A DNA stretch of 64,000 nt from Acidovorax sp. 69. GTDB lineage: Bacteria; Pseudomonadota; Gammaproteobacteria; Burkholderiales; Burkholderiaceae_C. Numbering within the stretch: position 1 is the stretch's first letter; the number at the start of each line of letters is the position of its first letter. The translations under genes and the position numbers were made by a program. Positions 9,061 to 17,628 of the stretch are shown in pieces. The notes beneath the pieces are model-generated. The model saw only the letters and a program-made list of their open reading frames with translations. It searched no databases and had not been told where the DNA came from. Location: contig NZ_PGEP01000001.1 in the NCBI RefSeq assembly GCF_002797445.1, positions 1,363,001-1,427,000 on the forward strand. The letters are read 5' to 3'.

Positions 9061-9489
9061 CAGTACCAGGTGAATGCTGCCAAAGCGGTTCATGGCGATA
9101 GCAATCTCATTGCGGCAGACACCCGGGTCGCGCATGGCATGGTTGCTGATGAAGGCAATCGTCAGTTCACTGGCATCGATACCACGTGTAATACGGCCCT
9201 TCCAATCATCCCAAACGCCAATCTCTTTCCAATCAATCCAAACCTTATGACCACGCTTTTCCAAACTGGTCACGAACAGCTCGACCAGTTCCCTATTACT
9301 GTCGTGTCCATAAGAAAAGAAGATGTTCTTGGGGCGCGAGGTTTGGCCATCGAGCTTCCTGGAGGGGGGGGCTGATCCCAGGTCTGCAAAACGTTCTTCG
9401 CAGTCGGCACATTCCCAAACCTGTGCTTTTTGTTTCCAGACCAACTGTTTGCTGTTGCAACTGGGACAATGATTTTCTGTCTGGATCAT
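9057..9489 (-). pseudogene. Zinc-ribbon TIR protein, C-terminally truncated
   Basis: The native part covers about 144 residues. The N-terminal zinc ribbon has two CxxC pairs (CPSC at 8-11, CADC at 27-30). The TIR domain begins at FFSYGHDSN and includes VWIDWKEIGVWDDW and the putative catalytic Glu128 in RNEIAIAM. The last TIR strand and anything C-terminal to it are replaced by IS5 sequence, in which the frame runs on to 8845. TIR domains in bacterial defence hydrolyse NAD+ or make NAD-derived signals. Whether this one sensed something through a lost C-terminal domain cannot be known. Same strand as hamAB, so probably part of one defence locus. Confidence 0.75.
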
Positions 9490-9762
9490 GGTGATCTTTT
9501 TTAGCTTGAGAGCGGACGTCGAGTCATGCTCTCAGGAGTAAAGGCGTGTACGTAAAGCTCGTACATCATGTCCGCACTTTAGCGAATCTAAGTCACATTG
9601 CATGCGGGGTACGGTCGTGCGCAGGACACAGACGCTCATCAGTCGAGGTTTTCAAACACCTACCGGGCCAGAGGTGACGGCAAGCACGTGGAGGATGAAG
9701 AAGACGGGGCAATCTTGGACGGGCATAAAGACCAATCGCGGCGGAGTGCTCCAGGGTTCGGT

Positions 9763-10371
9763 CTATTTGGACTGGATTGCGCAGCGGGGCGCCGGACCCA
9801 CTTCCTGCGCCAGGGGCCCGAGCACCGCCGCCGCATCTTGCACGAAGCCTTGCGGTCCTACGATGCGGTAGGCGCCCGCACCGTCCGGCCCGTCCACCAC
9901 GCGGGCCTGCGATTGGATCAGCACTCGTGTTAATTCACCCGCCGTTGTCTGGGGCGCCAGGCGCAACAGGACGGCCGGGCAGTTGGCTTTGTCATCGGTA
10001 CCGCCACCACGCATGGCGTCTTCCTGCACTGGACGTTGGGTCAGCCACACCAGGGCGCCGGCCTGGAGGACGACGATCACCATCGCGAAGGCGACCAGCC
10101 CCGACATGGCCGAGCGCAACGAAGCTATGCACTGCCTCAGCCATGCCCACGAGCCGTCAGCAGCGGCAGGTCCAGCCGCCACAGGCATCGCGGCGTGGCG
10201 CCGTGCCAACGCCTGGAAGGCCTCCCACGCGGGCGCTTCGTGCCGGGCCATGCGCTGCTCAAGTCGCAGGGCGGCCAGCAATCCAAAGGTAGCGCAATCG
10301 TCGGCCACCGCTGGGTCCGCTTCGGCGGCGGCGCGCAGTTGTCCCAGTTCGCTGGCCGTAAGGGGCCGCTC
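9763..10371 (-). pseudogene. Anti-sigma-factor-like membrane protein, N-terminus lost
   Basis: The C-terminal part of the frame reads PLTASELGQLRAAAEAD and an Ala-rich helical segment. One transmembrane helix follows (SGLVAFAMVIVVLQAGALVWL), then an exported domain ending PAPRCAIQSK. That layout (cytosolic sigma-binding helices, one membrane pass, extracytoplasmic tail) suggests an anti-sigma factor. No start codon lies near the beginning of the homology. Upstream of about 10366 the same frame is simply the antisense of the caspase gene, so the 5' end has been removed. The anti-sigma label is inference from layout. Confidence 0.5.
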
Positions 10372-11592
10372 AAGGCTACCCTTACGGCCAACACGCTGCG
10401 CAAGCTCGGCTTCCATACGAGCCTGGCCACAGACCGCAATACCGCGCAACTCAAAGCCGATCTGGATGCCTTCGGCCAAGCCGCGCGGGGCGCGGACATC
10501 GCCGTTTTCTTCTACGCCGGGCACAGCATCGCTGTGGAGAACATCAACTACCTGCTGGCAGTGGACCAGAAGCTGGCCACCGCCACTTCGCTGGACATGA
10601 AGCGCCAGGGCATCTCGCTGCGCTGGATCGAATCGCTGCTGCGCCAGGACATGGGCGTATCGGTGATCGTCGTGGATGCCTGCCGCAACCCTCTCCTGCG
10701 CGGGGTACCCCAGCAGGGCATGGCGGCGGCACCGCGCGCCGCGCGTGGAATGCTCACCTTCTACTCCACCGCGCCCGGTGCGCTTGCGCGCGACGGCACC
10801 GGAGCCAACAGCGACTTCAGCTCTGTCTTCAATCGCCACCTTGCTCGGCCCGACCTGTCGCTCAAGCAGATCGTCGAGGCTACCCAGCGCGACGTGAGCG
10901 CCGAAACCGGGGACACCCAGGTGCCATGGGTCAGCAGTGGCCTGGTCGGCGACGCACACCTGGCTAGCACTGAGCAGGTGGGCGTGGCCGCCTCGGCCCC
11001 GACCTCTTCGGTGGGAGCCGGACGCAAGCGCGGCGACACAGACACACCGCCCCCTGTCGTGCCGGTCCGCTTCTGGAACGAGAACCTCGCGCAACTTGAG
11101 GAGCACGTGCAGTTCGCGGTGATGAACTTCGACATCAACAGCAAGCGCGTGCTGGAACAGCGCGCAGCCGCTGGGGATGCGATGGCGTTGACCATCCTGG
11201 GCAGCGTGTACGCCGCGCCCGTCACGCCCAAGACCAGGGCCACGCGCAGCACCTATGGACTGGAAGCCCAGACCACGCCAAGGGGCAACGGGGTCGTTCC
11301 CGCCGATCCTGCGCGCGCCGTCCGTTACCTAGCCAAAGCCGCCGAACGGCGCTTCCCGCTCGCCCAGACCCTGCTGGCTGAGCTACTGGTTGAAGCCCCG
11401 CGCGGTGTACCGCGCGATTTCCAGCGCGCCGAGAACCTGCTGCAGGACGCCGCCGCCACAGGATACGGCCGCGCGCGACTGGACCTGTTGGACCTCAAGA
11501 TGCGCCGCGGCAATATGCAGCCGCGGGACCTGTTGGAAAATGGCAAGACCTTGGAGGCGTATATCGAGAGCTTCCAGCCGCCAAAGCGTTAG
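10366..11592 (+). pseudogene. Caspase-family (C14) peptidase, N-terminus lost
   Basis: Homology starts abruptly at PLK near 10366 and continues with TANTLRKLGFHTSLATD. The catalytic His is in VFFYAGHS and the catalytic Cys in IVVDACRNP. The rest of the p20-like domain follows (GMLTFYSTAPG, SDFSSVFNRHL), then a C-terminal Sel1-like helical repeat region (AAAGDAMALTILGS, AERRFPLAQTLLAELL). The first beta strand and start of the caspase fold are missing; the upstream frame is antisense of the anti-sigma-like gene. Bacterial caspase-like peptidases act in regulated self-cleavage or suicide systems. This copy keeps the His-Cys dyad but has no natural start. Confidence 0.7.
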
Positions 11593-11630
11593 CACCCTAT
11601 GGCTCAACCCTTTAGCACCTTGGCGACTAC

Positions 11631-11825
11631 TTACGGCTTCCCCGTAAGAATGACCGAATGAGCCGCACCCTCAACGCTGAGGTAGGTTTCAGGTGCGGAG
11701 CACAAATACTTCGGATGTTCGCTTAGAAATTCAACCACTGCGCCATCAAGAGGCGGCTTTGGGCGAAAAACCGCCGTCTGATTGGCTCCGCTGAAGGTCT
11801 GCAACCAGCCTAAACCTGACCCCAC
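11631..11825 (-). CDS. Possible small protein, 64 aa
   Basis: A short frame containing RPKPPLDGAVVEFLSEHPKY with protein-like composition but no clear ribosome-binding site and no family. It lies between the caspase fragment and the integrase, in a stretch (11593-11988) otherwise without genes. It could be the tail of a deleted gene. Confidence 0.25.
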   Translation of the reverse strand: MGSGLGWLQTFSGANQTAVFRPKPPLDGAVVEFLSEHPKYLCSAPETYLSVEGAAHSVILTGKP

Positions 11826-11988
11826 AACTTTGGTATCGCCTTCGCATATCCCCTCAGGCCAATCGTTGGCTTCTCAGAATCTCCGTGAGCGCTTACTGCA
11901 AACCTCCCAAGAACTCCCGGCAAAAATGAGGCGGATCTAGCTGGTTGGGAGAATTTTCAAGTTGACAAAATGTCTCGCGAATTCGCTG

Positions 11989-13218
11989 TCAAATCGGGCT
12001 TTCTGATGCAATTCCTAAAGACAGCTTGCCAGATACGAATGCTGCCCAAGCATTCATAACCTCTCGTCGTTGTTCCAACAAATCGGTGCGATGGTAGGCC
12101 GCTTCGACTTTATCTTTGATGGTGTGGGCCAAGGACCGCTCGGCCAGATCTCGTGAGTAGCCCATCTCGCTGCACCAATCCCGAAAGCTGGACCGAAACC
12201 CATGGGTCGTCGCGACTCTTCCTGGCGTGTCGCTCCGTGCTTTCAGCTTTCGAAGTAGTGAAGTCAGAGCCATATCCGAGAGCTCAACCCGATCACGAAT
12301 CGACGGAAAGACAAGGTTCTCATGTTGGCCCTTCTGCCTTTCAATTAACGTCATTGCACGTGGGGAGAGGGGAAGGCGATGGGGAAGCTTTGCTTTCATT
12401 CGCTCCGCAGGAATCGTCCATACTTTGTTCTTCAGATCAAGCTCGCTCCAGCGCATTCCTCGTGCTTCCCCTGAGCGACTGGCCGTCAAGATTACAAACT
12501 CAAGCATTGTGCGCGTCACCTCTGGTCGAGTGCTTTGCCAGAGGTGTTCCTGCACAAACTTCGGAATCTCGCGCCATGGCATAGCTGGATGATGCTGAGT
12601 TCGTACAGCCTTGCCTGGCTGCTGCGCGAGCAGGTGTCCAACAACGTCAACTGGGTTTGATTGACAGTATCCGTGAGCCCAACCCCAAGCAATCACAGCG
12701 TGAATGCGCTGTTTGACCCGGCTAGCAGTTTCTGCCTTTGTGAGCCAGATGGGTTTCAGGACCTCTGCAACATCGCCAGGTTGGATTTCATGAAGAAATT
12801 TCCCTCCAAGCCGCGGGAAGACGTACTCCTCCAAGGTGTTGATCCATTGGCGGCCATGCTTTGGGTTTTTCCAGCCAGGAAGAAGGTCACCGTGCAGATT
12901 CAAAGCTGCCTCTTTGAACGTGGGAATCTTGGGCTTGTCTTCTAGCTTTGCCTTTTCCTCCAGAGGATCCTTGCCCTCCGCTAGTGCAATACGCATGGCG
13001 GTCGCACGCTTGCCTACTTCGGCGATGCTGATCTCCGGGTAAGAACCCAAGCCCGCGTTTCGACGTTTGCCCGACACGGGGCTTACGTATCGGAGGACCC
13101 ACTTTCCATGGCCCTTCAGGTTGGAAGGATGTAGTGCCAAACCGGTCACGCTTCCATGGGGAATGGCGGTGTCAGAGGGTTTGATGTTCCTGGCTTTGGT
13201 ATCGGTAATGGTGGCCAT
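11989..13218 (-). CDS. int: Tyrosine recombinase / phage-type integrase (P4 family)
   Basis: 409 aa from the ATG at 13218 (MATITDTKARNIKPSD), the standard start of this family; upstream codons in the track frame add an atypical leader. An N-terminal DUF4102-like arm-binding domain is followed by a SAM-like core-binding domain. The catalytic domain shows Arg in SRSGEARG, HGFR (H-x-x-R), LAHTIKDKVEAAYHR (H and the nucleophile Tyr). It integrates an element at the 3' end of a tRNA gene. A matching tRNA-Ser 3' end lies about 155 bases upstream at 13373. All catalytic residues are present, so it is probably functional. Confidence 0.95.
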   Translation of the reverse strand: MATITDTKARNIKPSDTAIPHGSVTGLALHPSNLKGHGKWVLRYVSPVSGKRRNAGLGSYPEISIAEVGKRATAMRIALAEGKDPLEEKAKLEDKPKIPTFKEAALNLHGDLLPGWKNPKHGRQWINTLEEYVFPRLGGKFLHEIQPGDVAEVLKPIWLTKAETASRVKQRIHAVIAWGWAHGYCQSNPVDVVGHLLAQQPGKAVRTQHHPAMPWREIPKFVQEHLWQSTRPEVTRTMLEFVILTASRSGEARGMRWSELDLKNKVWTIPAERMKAKLPHRLPLSPRAMTLIERQKGQHENLVFPSIRDRVELSDMALTSLLRKLKARSDTPGRVATTHGFRSSFRDWCSEMGYSRDLAERSLAHTIKDKVEAAYHRTDLLEQRREVMNAWAAFVSGKLSLGIASESPI

Positions 13219-13372
13219 TGGAGTTGCGTTCCGGTATGCCATCCAGTATGCCATCAAGCAATTGCTGCTGTTGGATGTCTTTAGATTGATTTGGATAAAT
13301 ATCTATACAAAACAAAGACTTGCAGGAATTTTATAGATGTCATTAGTTATCATTGAATCTCAATCAGGCAGA

Positions 13373-13385
13373 CACCCTCTCCGCC
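13373..13385 (+). other. Candidate attachment site: copy of a tRNA-Ser 3' end
   Basis: ACCCTCTCCGCCA matches the 3' terminus of bacterial tRNA-Ser genes, including CCA, but no cloverleaf precedes it. The integrase gene lies on one side and a strong terminator on the other, as expected where an island recombined into a tRNA-Ser and left a 3'-end repeat at its far boundary. The intact tRNA would lie outside the window, to the left. Confidence 0.5.
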
Positions 13386-13400
13386 AGTAAGTATGCAAAC

Positions 13401-13424
13401 AAGCGCCTTTCGGGGCGCTTTTTT
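13401..13424 (+). terminator. Rho-independent terminator
   Basis: AAGCGCC and GGCGCTT pair around a short loop (13401-13420), followed by a T run TTTTGTTT. It sits 15 bases after the tRNA-Ser-like 3' end and was probably the native terminator of that tRNA gene. Confidence 0.8.
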
Positions 13425-13795
13425 GTTTGTATCTACCATTCAACCTACCAACCACCAGTGCCATTGGTTAGGACTTGGATGGACCTCATCGGACGCACTG
13501 CAAAGCCTCTGACGCTACTCATGAGTTCCCCTGTGCATCAAGACAATGCGTGGGGGTATAGAAAAACACCCAAGCGATATTGGTCGCAGGCAGTTCAAGC
13601 AGATCAGTGTTGTGCAGAAACAGGCACGGCGCATGACCAGGTCAACGCCATAGATCAGTTTGCATGCTCCTTGCTGTACCCGCTGCGCACGTTCTGCCAA
13701 TTTCGATCGTGACCCGTGACTAGCGAAAACGGCGCACCGTGAACTTGAGCGGGGCTTTGCTGGGGCAGACCTTAAAAAATCAGGGCGCGCGGATC
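13425..13795. other. Degenerate stretch, no gene seen
   Basis: About 370 bases between the terminator and the recognisable IS5-type remnant. Frames are short and interrupted. It may include the decayed 5' part of that transposase, but no motif is clear. Confidence 0.4.
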
Positions 13796-14103
13796 GCGAG
13801 AAACTTTGTCGTAACGCCTCAAGCGCGTTGTTGATCGTAGACGTGCAGAGTGTGAAGAACAGAGGCACAGCAGTCCTGAAAAATCATGGTGCGGGCAGCA
13901 AAGTCTCGGGCGCCAAGCCCCACATTGGAGTGGGTACCCAAGGCCTGCCCAGCGCTAACGCGGTGATATCAGCCGAAGTGTCAGATCGCACAGGGGGCGC
14001 TCAAGGGATCGCAGCGCTGCTAACCTGCCCTGGGCAAGTTACAGCTGCTGCTGTGTGACAACGGCTATGTGGGCAAGCCGTGCGCCTGAGGCGCCTAAGG
14101 CAT
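13796..14103 (+). pseudogene. IS5-family (IS1031/ISL2-like) transposase remnant
   Basis: The degraded translation follows the family pattern: LLIVDVQSVKN (first D region), KVSGAKPHIGVGTQGLP (normally GxKRHIAVDTQGLPH), AEVSDRTGGAQ, and in another frame CDNGYVGKP. Stops and a frameshift after 14040 break it, and the start and end of the gene are missing. It belongs to a different IS5 subgroup from the intact element at 7880. Confidence 0.7.
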
Positions 14104-14289
14104 GATGCGCGCGCGTGTCAGCATGCGAATTCCAAGTGCAGAAAGCAAACGGCTAAGGCGACGTCCCATCGCTTGGCGGGGCAGCGCACCCTTGTGGTGT
14201 TGGCACTGCTGCTCAAAAGACGGTGAACATGCTCACCCGTCGCTTTCGTGGGCGCGCTCTTGACGGAGTTGCCGCCCCTCCGATACACT

Positions 14290-14440
14290 GAAATCAAGCA
14301 AGGCGTAAAGCCGTCCTTTGCAGATCCTCGAGGCGCCATTTATTGGCATTCATCCCTCGAGCTTAATCAAGTTAGGCGTAAATCCGTCCTACTTAGACCC
14401 TCGGGGCGCCAGCAATTGGCAGCCAGTAACCGAGTTCAAA
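14290..14440 (+). repeat. Two imperfect direct repeats of about 60 bp
   Basis: A unit beginning AATCAAGCAAGGCGTAAAGC near 14293 recurs about 73 bases later as AATCAAGTTAGGCGTAAATC near 14366. Both continue with CCGTCCT, a CCTCG-A/G-GGCGCC core, and an ATTGGCA tail. They precede the AlpA and DUF3987 genes. Possible roles are binding sites for replication or excision proteins of the small element, or a decayed duplication. Confidence 0.5.
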
Positions 14441-14659
14441 TGAACCGCGCCGGCGCCCGGGCGGTTTAAAAGTGTCTCATGACCTCGCGTCCTGGCCACT
14501 AGTCCCCAGAGCGATTTACTCGCTTCTGTTCCTTGGCACCTACGCGGTGCGTATGTAATTTCCGCATTCGTTTTGAACGTTTGCGTTTCATTTTGGAGCT
14601 CGTCGCGGATCAAGCCGTGCCGAGTAAGGGTTTGTATTTTTTTGAATCTGGGGTTTTGT

Positions 14660-14902
14660 ATGACTAATTCTAAAATTCGCCCTTGTACGGTGAGCGTGAA
14701 AGAGGTTGCTATATTAATCGGTATTTCAAAGTCCACCGTGTATGAGTATATCAAGCCAACATCACGGTCGTATAAAAAGGATTTTCCTAGGCCTTTTAGC
14801 TATTCGGATGATGGGGTGGGCCCTTCGCGTTGGAAGCTGGAGAGTATTGAGGAGTGGGTAGAAAATCGCTCGAAAAATTATAAAGGAGCTAATCATGGAT
14901 GA
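14660..14902 (+). CDS. alpA: AlpA-family excisionase/regulator
   Basis: 80 aa from the ATG at 14660. The frame upstream is uninterrupted but not protein-like. A MerR/AlpA-type winged helix-turn-helix is visible at VSVKEVAILIGISKSTVYEYI (split here as VSVKEVAILIG then ISKSTVYEY). It is followed by FPRPFSYSDDGVGPSRW and WKLESIEEWVENR, the usual AlpA ending that selects W-x-x-x-x-I-x-x-W. AlpA-type proteins regulate integrase or excision in P4-like satellites. It overlaps the next gene by 8 bases. AT-rich codon use sets it apart from the GC-rich surroundings. Confidence 0.85.
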   Translation: MTNSKIRPCTVSVKEVAILIGISKSTVYEYIKPTSRSYKKDFPRPFSYSDDGVGPSRWKLESIEEWVENRSKNYKGANHG

Positions 14903-16223
14903 TTTTCCGTTAAATGCATTTTCTTCGATGCTGGAGAATATCTCTAAAACTGTTCAAGAAAGAACCCAGGCTCCCATGGCCATGGTGGCGACTTCGTTGT
15001 TAACGGGGATGAGTGCGGTTAATCAGAATCTATTGGTGGTTGAGTTGCCAACTGGCCAGATTGCACCAGTTGGGCAATATGGCGGTGTTGTTGGTGATAG
15101 TGGCTCTGGAAAGACGGCTGTCGATAATGCCGTAGTAAATCCTATTCGCCAATTTTATTGGAAAAAAAGTGATGAGTGGAGGGCTGAGAATGAGAGTAAA
15201 AAATCTGCGCAAAAGGGTAAAAAAAAAGACCGGAAGGCCGATTTGGATGATAATCCGGAGCCTAGATTTATATTATCTGAGGCTTCTCCTGAGGCAGTAA
15301 TTTATCAGCATAAAGATCAGCCTAGCATATTTTTGAACTCTGCGGAGGGGGGTGTCATTTTGAATGGGAGGGCAGCTAAGGGATTGCCTCTCTTTTGTGA
15401 TGGTTGGAGCGGGTCTGAGATCTCTGTGGATCGGAGGAGCTACCCGAGTTTTACTATCCGTCATCCCTGCATGGCAATTTTGATAATGATTCAAGAGGGG
15501 CAGCTCGAAGCATTTATGAGGCGTCATAAGGCTTTTGGTCTGGGTTTCGGTTTCTTTGAACGTACGGAGTTTTGCAGGCCGAGATCACTTGTTGGAAATC
15601 GCCGAATTCAGGAATATTCAACGAGTGAGGGTGCCGATTTTTGGTTAGACCACTACCGCCATAGGATTACGGAAATTCTTGGTGAAGGGTGGGATAGGTA
15701 CCAGAATAAGAAACCTAAATTAACAGTGAAATTTTCTGAAGAGGCTAAAAAAACATGGATTGGTTTTTCAAACTGGATTGAAAGAGAGCTCAGAAAGGGT
15801 GGGCAGTATGAGCATATGCGGGGTTTTGCTACTAAGGCGCCGAACAATATCGCCCGTCGTGCTGCTAACATGCAGTATTTTCTAACGGGTGATGCGGTTA
15901 TTTCGGATGATATGCTCTGGCGATCAATTGAAATTTCATATTACTATTTGGAAGAGCATTTGCGTATATTTGGACCGCCTCAGGCAATCAATGTGATCGA
16001 TAGATATTCCGAGGAATTGTTAGGATGGCTCAAGGACCAAGTGAGGACAAGAAATTTGTCTTCTTTTCGACTGACGGATTTGTACCGGTTAGGGCCATCC
16101 ATGTTGAGGCTTCGGGACGATATGGAGATCGCTATCAATGCCTTGGTTGAACGTCAACTGGTTCTTGACTATCGTCATGAAAAGCCAGCACGTATAGCCC
16201 TGAGTCTGAGTGCATTTGCCTGA
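14895..16223 (+). CDS. DUF3987 (YfjI-like) P-loop ATPase
   Basis: 442 aa with AAGGAG seven bases before the ATG. The Walker A motif is GDSGSGKTA near residue 77; ILSEASPEAVIY and FLNSAEGGVILNG form the following core, consistent with a Walker B/sensor region. DUF3987 proteins recur in satellites and integrative elements beside AlpA and YfjJ-type genes and are thought to have a replication or primase-helicase-related role. This is a family-level inference; no activity has been demonstrated for this protein. Strongly AT-rich relative to neighbours, marking recent transfer. Followed immediately by a perfect 17-bp hairpin. Confidence 0.85.
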   Translation: MDDFPLNAFSSMLENISKTVQERTQAPMAMVATSLLTGMSAVNQNLLVVELPTGQIAPVGQYGGVVGDSGSGKTAVDNAVVNPIRQFYWKKSDEWRAENESKKSAQKGKKKDRKADLDDNPEPRFILSEASPEAVIYQHKDQPSIFLNSAEGGVILNGRAAKGLPLFCDGWSGSEISVDRRSYPSFTIRHPCMAILIMIQEGQLEAFMRRHKAFGLGFGFFERTEFCRPRSLVGNRRIQEYSTSEGADFWLDHYRHRITEILGEGWDRYQNKKPKLTVKFSEEAKKTWIGFSNWIERELRKGGQYEHMRGFATKAPNNIARRAANMQYFLTGDAVISDDMLWRSIEISYYYLEEHLRIFGPPQAINVIDRYSEELLGWLKDQVRTRNLSSFRLTDLYRLGPSMLRLRDDMEIAINALVERQLVLDYRHEKPARIALSLSAFA

Positions 16224-16227
16224 CTTT

Positions 16228-16264
16228 GTGCTGCGACCGCAGCGACTCGCTGCGGTCGCAGCAC
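16228..16264 (+). terminator. Perfect 17-bp hairpin after the DUF3987 gene
   Basis: GTGCTGCGACCGCAGCG (16228-16244) pairs perfectly with 16248-16264 around the loop ACT, four bases after the stop codon. Only a weak T tract (TTATTTG) follows, so it may be a terminator, an mRNA-stabilising stem, or a protein or replication site. Confidence 0.65.
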
Positions 16265-16410
16265 TTATTTGAAAAATTACGCTACTCCACCAAAACGGAT
16301 GTAAGTGCACGAGAGATTGTTCTCCAACATGCCGAGGGATTGGTGTGTTCCTCAGGGGTTCTTTGATATTTACTGCTCAGATTGGAGCTTTTAAATAGGG
16401 AGTGTATGTT

Positions 16411-17541
16411 ATGTCTTCCAGTGATAGTATTGAGCGTATTGTATTTGGTAAAAAAGATGGTTTTGTTATTAATACGTTACACCTTAGGGATGGCTTAGAG
16501 ATGGAGTCAGTAAGTGCACTCCAGCCATCGTTATCATCGGATATCGTTGTGAACGATGTGCAATGTAATCGGCGATTAGATGATCATTTATCATCAATAG
16601 CCGAAATTAATATTCGATGGATTGCTGAGCTACATGAAGCCGCATTGAAGTGCATGACCAATAAGCGCAGGCTGATGGTGAGCAAGAGGTTGAGCCCTCT
16701 TGGAGAAAGGACAGCCTTAACCTTCGCAGGGCTATTGGCAGGTCTGACATGGCGAGGTGCTTACGATCGCCTTGCAAAGGTTCGTCAGCCCTATATGCAG
16801 TGGGTGACAAGGGCACTCGAACGCCTGCGTCCCCACGTTGACCCTGATGTGCTGATCGATGAACAACAGGCCACTCCTATTGCACGACGCTTGGTCGTTG
16901 AAATGGTCTGCCTTCTGGAGAACAAACTGATCTTGGCTCGTCTCGATAACGTACGCCGAGAGCATCAGCGAAAGCGCTCTGTGCTGCTCAAGCGTCTCGT
17001 TGCTTTCAAGCGAGTCATACCCAAGCTGATGGTCCTACGCTTGGACCTCGGCTACGGCAAGGAGCATGCATCTGCCTCCATGGACCGCATCATTGATGAT
17101 TGGGCGGCTCTGAAAGCCTTCATCACGACGAACTTTCCCAGCTACCTGAGCCATGTCGTCAAGCTCGAATACGGGCTGCAGAAGGGGGCTCACATGCATG
17201 TGCTCCTGCTATTCAACGGTGCAATGGTGCGTCAGGATGTGACCATTGCGAAGCTGATCGGTGAGCACTGGTCCAAGGTGACCACTGGCGGCATGGGTGT
17301 GTACTTCAACTGCAATGCAGCGCCCTATAAGAACCGCTTCAGTCACTGTGGTGTGGGGGTTTTCAACCGTTTGGATGAAGCAACGGTGGCGGGATTTCAG
17401 GCGGTGGCCGACTACATCACTAAACCTGATCCGTTGGTGACCTTGATGATGCCCAGTGAAAAGCGGTTTTATCGTGCCCACTTGGTATTGCCAGAGAGAA
17501 GGCGTCGTCCTTGCTCCAGGACAGCGGCTGTGGCAGCGTAG
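16411..17541 (+). CDS. Inovirus Gp2 / YagK-YfjJ domain protein
   Basis: 376 aa from the ATG at 16411 (GGGAG upstream); a GTG nine bases earlier is an alternative. The C-terminal half carries the YagK/YfjJ (inovirus Gp2) domain: LMVLRLDLGYGKEH, then GAHMHVLLLFNG, an HxH arrangement as in HUH-type replication proteins, then a Tyr-containing segment MGVYFNCN and KPDPLVTLMM. This suggests a rolling-circle-type replication or nicking role. Base composition switches from AT-rich in the first 70 codons to GC-rich afterwards, as if two sources had been joined inside the gene. Last gene of the AlpA-DUF3987 module. Confidence 0.8.
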   Translation: MSSSDSIERIVFGKKDGFVINTLHLRDGLEMESVSALQPSLSSDIVVNDVQCNRRLDDHLSSIAEINIRWIAELHEAALKCMTNKRRLMVSKRLSPLGERTALTFAGLLAGLTWRGAYDRLAKVRQPYMQWVTRALERLRPHVDPDVLIDEQQATPIARRLVVEMVCLLENKLILARLDNVRREHQRKRSVLLKRLVAFKRVIPKLMVLRLDLGYGKEHASASMDRIIDDWAALKAFITTNFPSYLSHVVKLEYGLQKGAHMHVLLLFNGAMVRQDVTIAKLIGEHWSKVTTGGMGVYFNCNAAPYKNRFSHCGVGVFNRLDEATVAGFQAVADYITKPDPLVTLMMPSEKRFYRAHLVLPERRRRPCSRTAAVAA

Positions 17542-17557
17542 GTAGGCGCGGAATCGG

Positions 17558-17576
17558 AAGGGGCACAACGCCCCTT
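17558..17576 (+). terminator. Hairpin after the Gp2-like gene
   Basis: AAGGGGC and GCCCCTT pair around ACAAC, 16 bases after the stop codon. No long T run follows. Probable terminator for the module and possibly for the convergent nuclease gene. Confidence 0.55.
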
Positions 17577-17628
17577 CGTCCGAGCACCGTACAGTGGCTA
17601 TGCATCCTGACTCGTTTGGGATGAGGGC

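Noticed and set aside
10036..10365. In-frame 5' extension of the caspase-like gene
   Set aside because: It is the antisense of the anti-sigma-like coding sequence, has no family-like residues and no ribosome-binding site.
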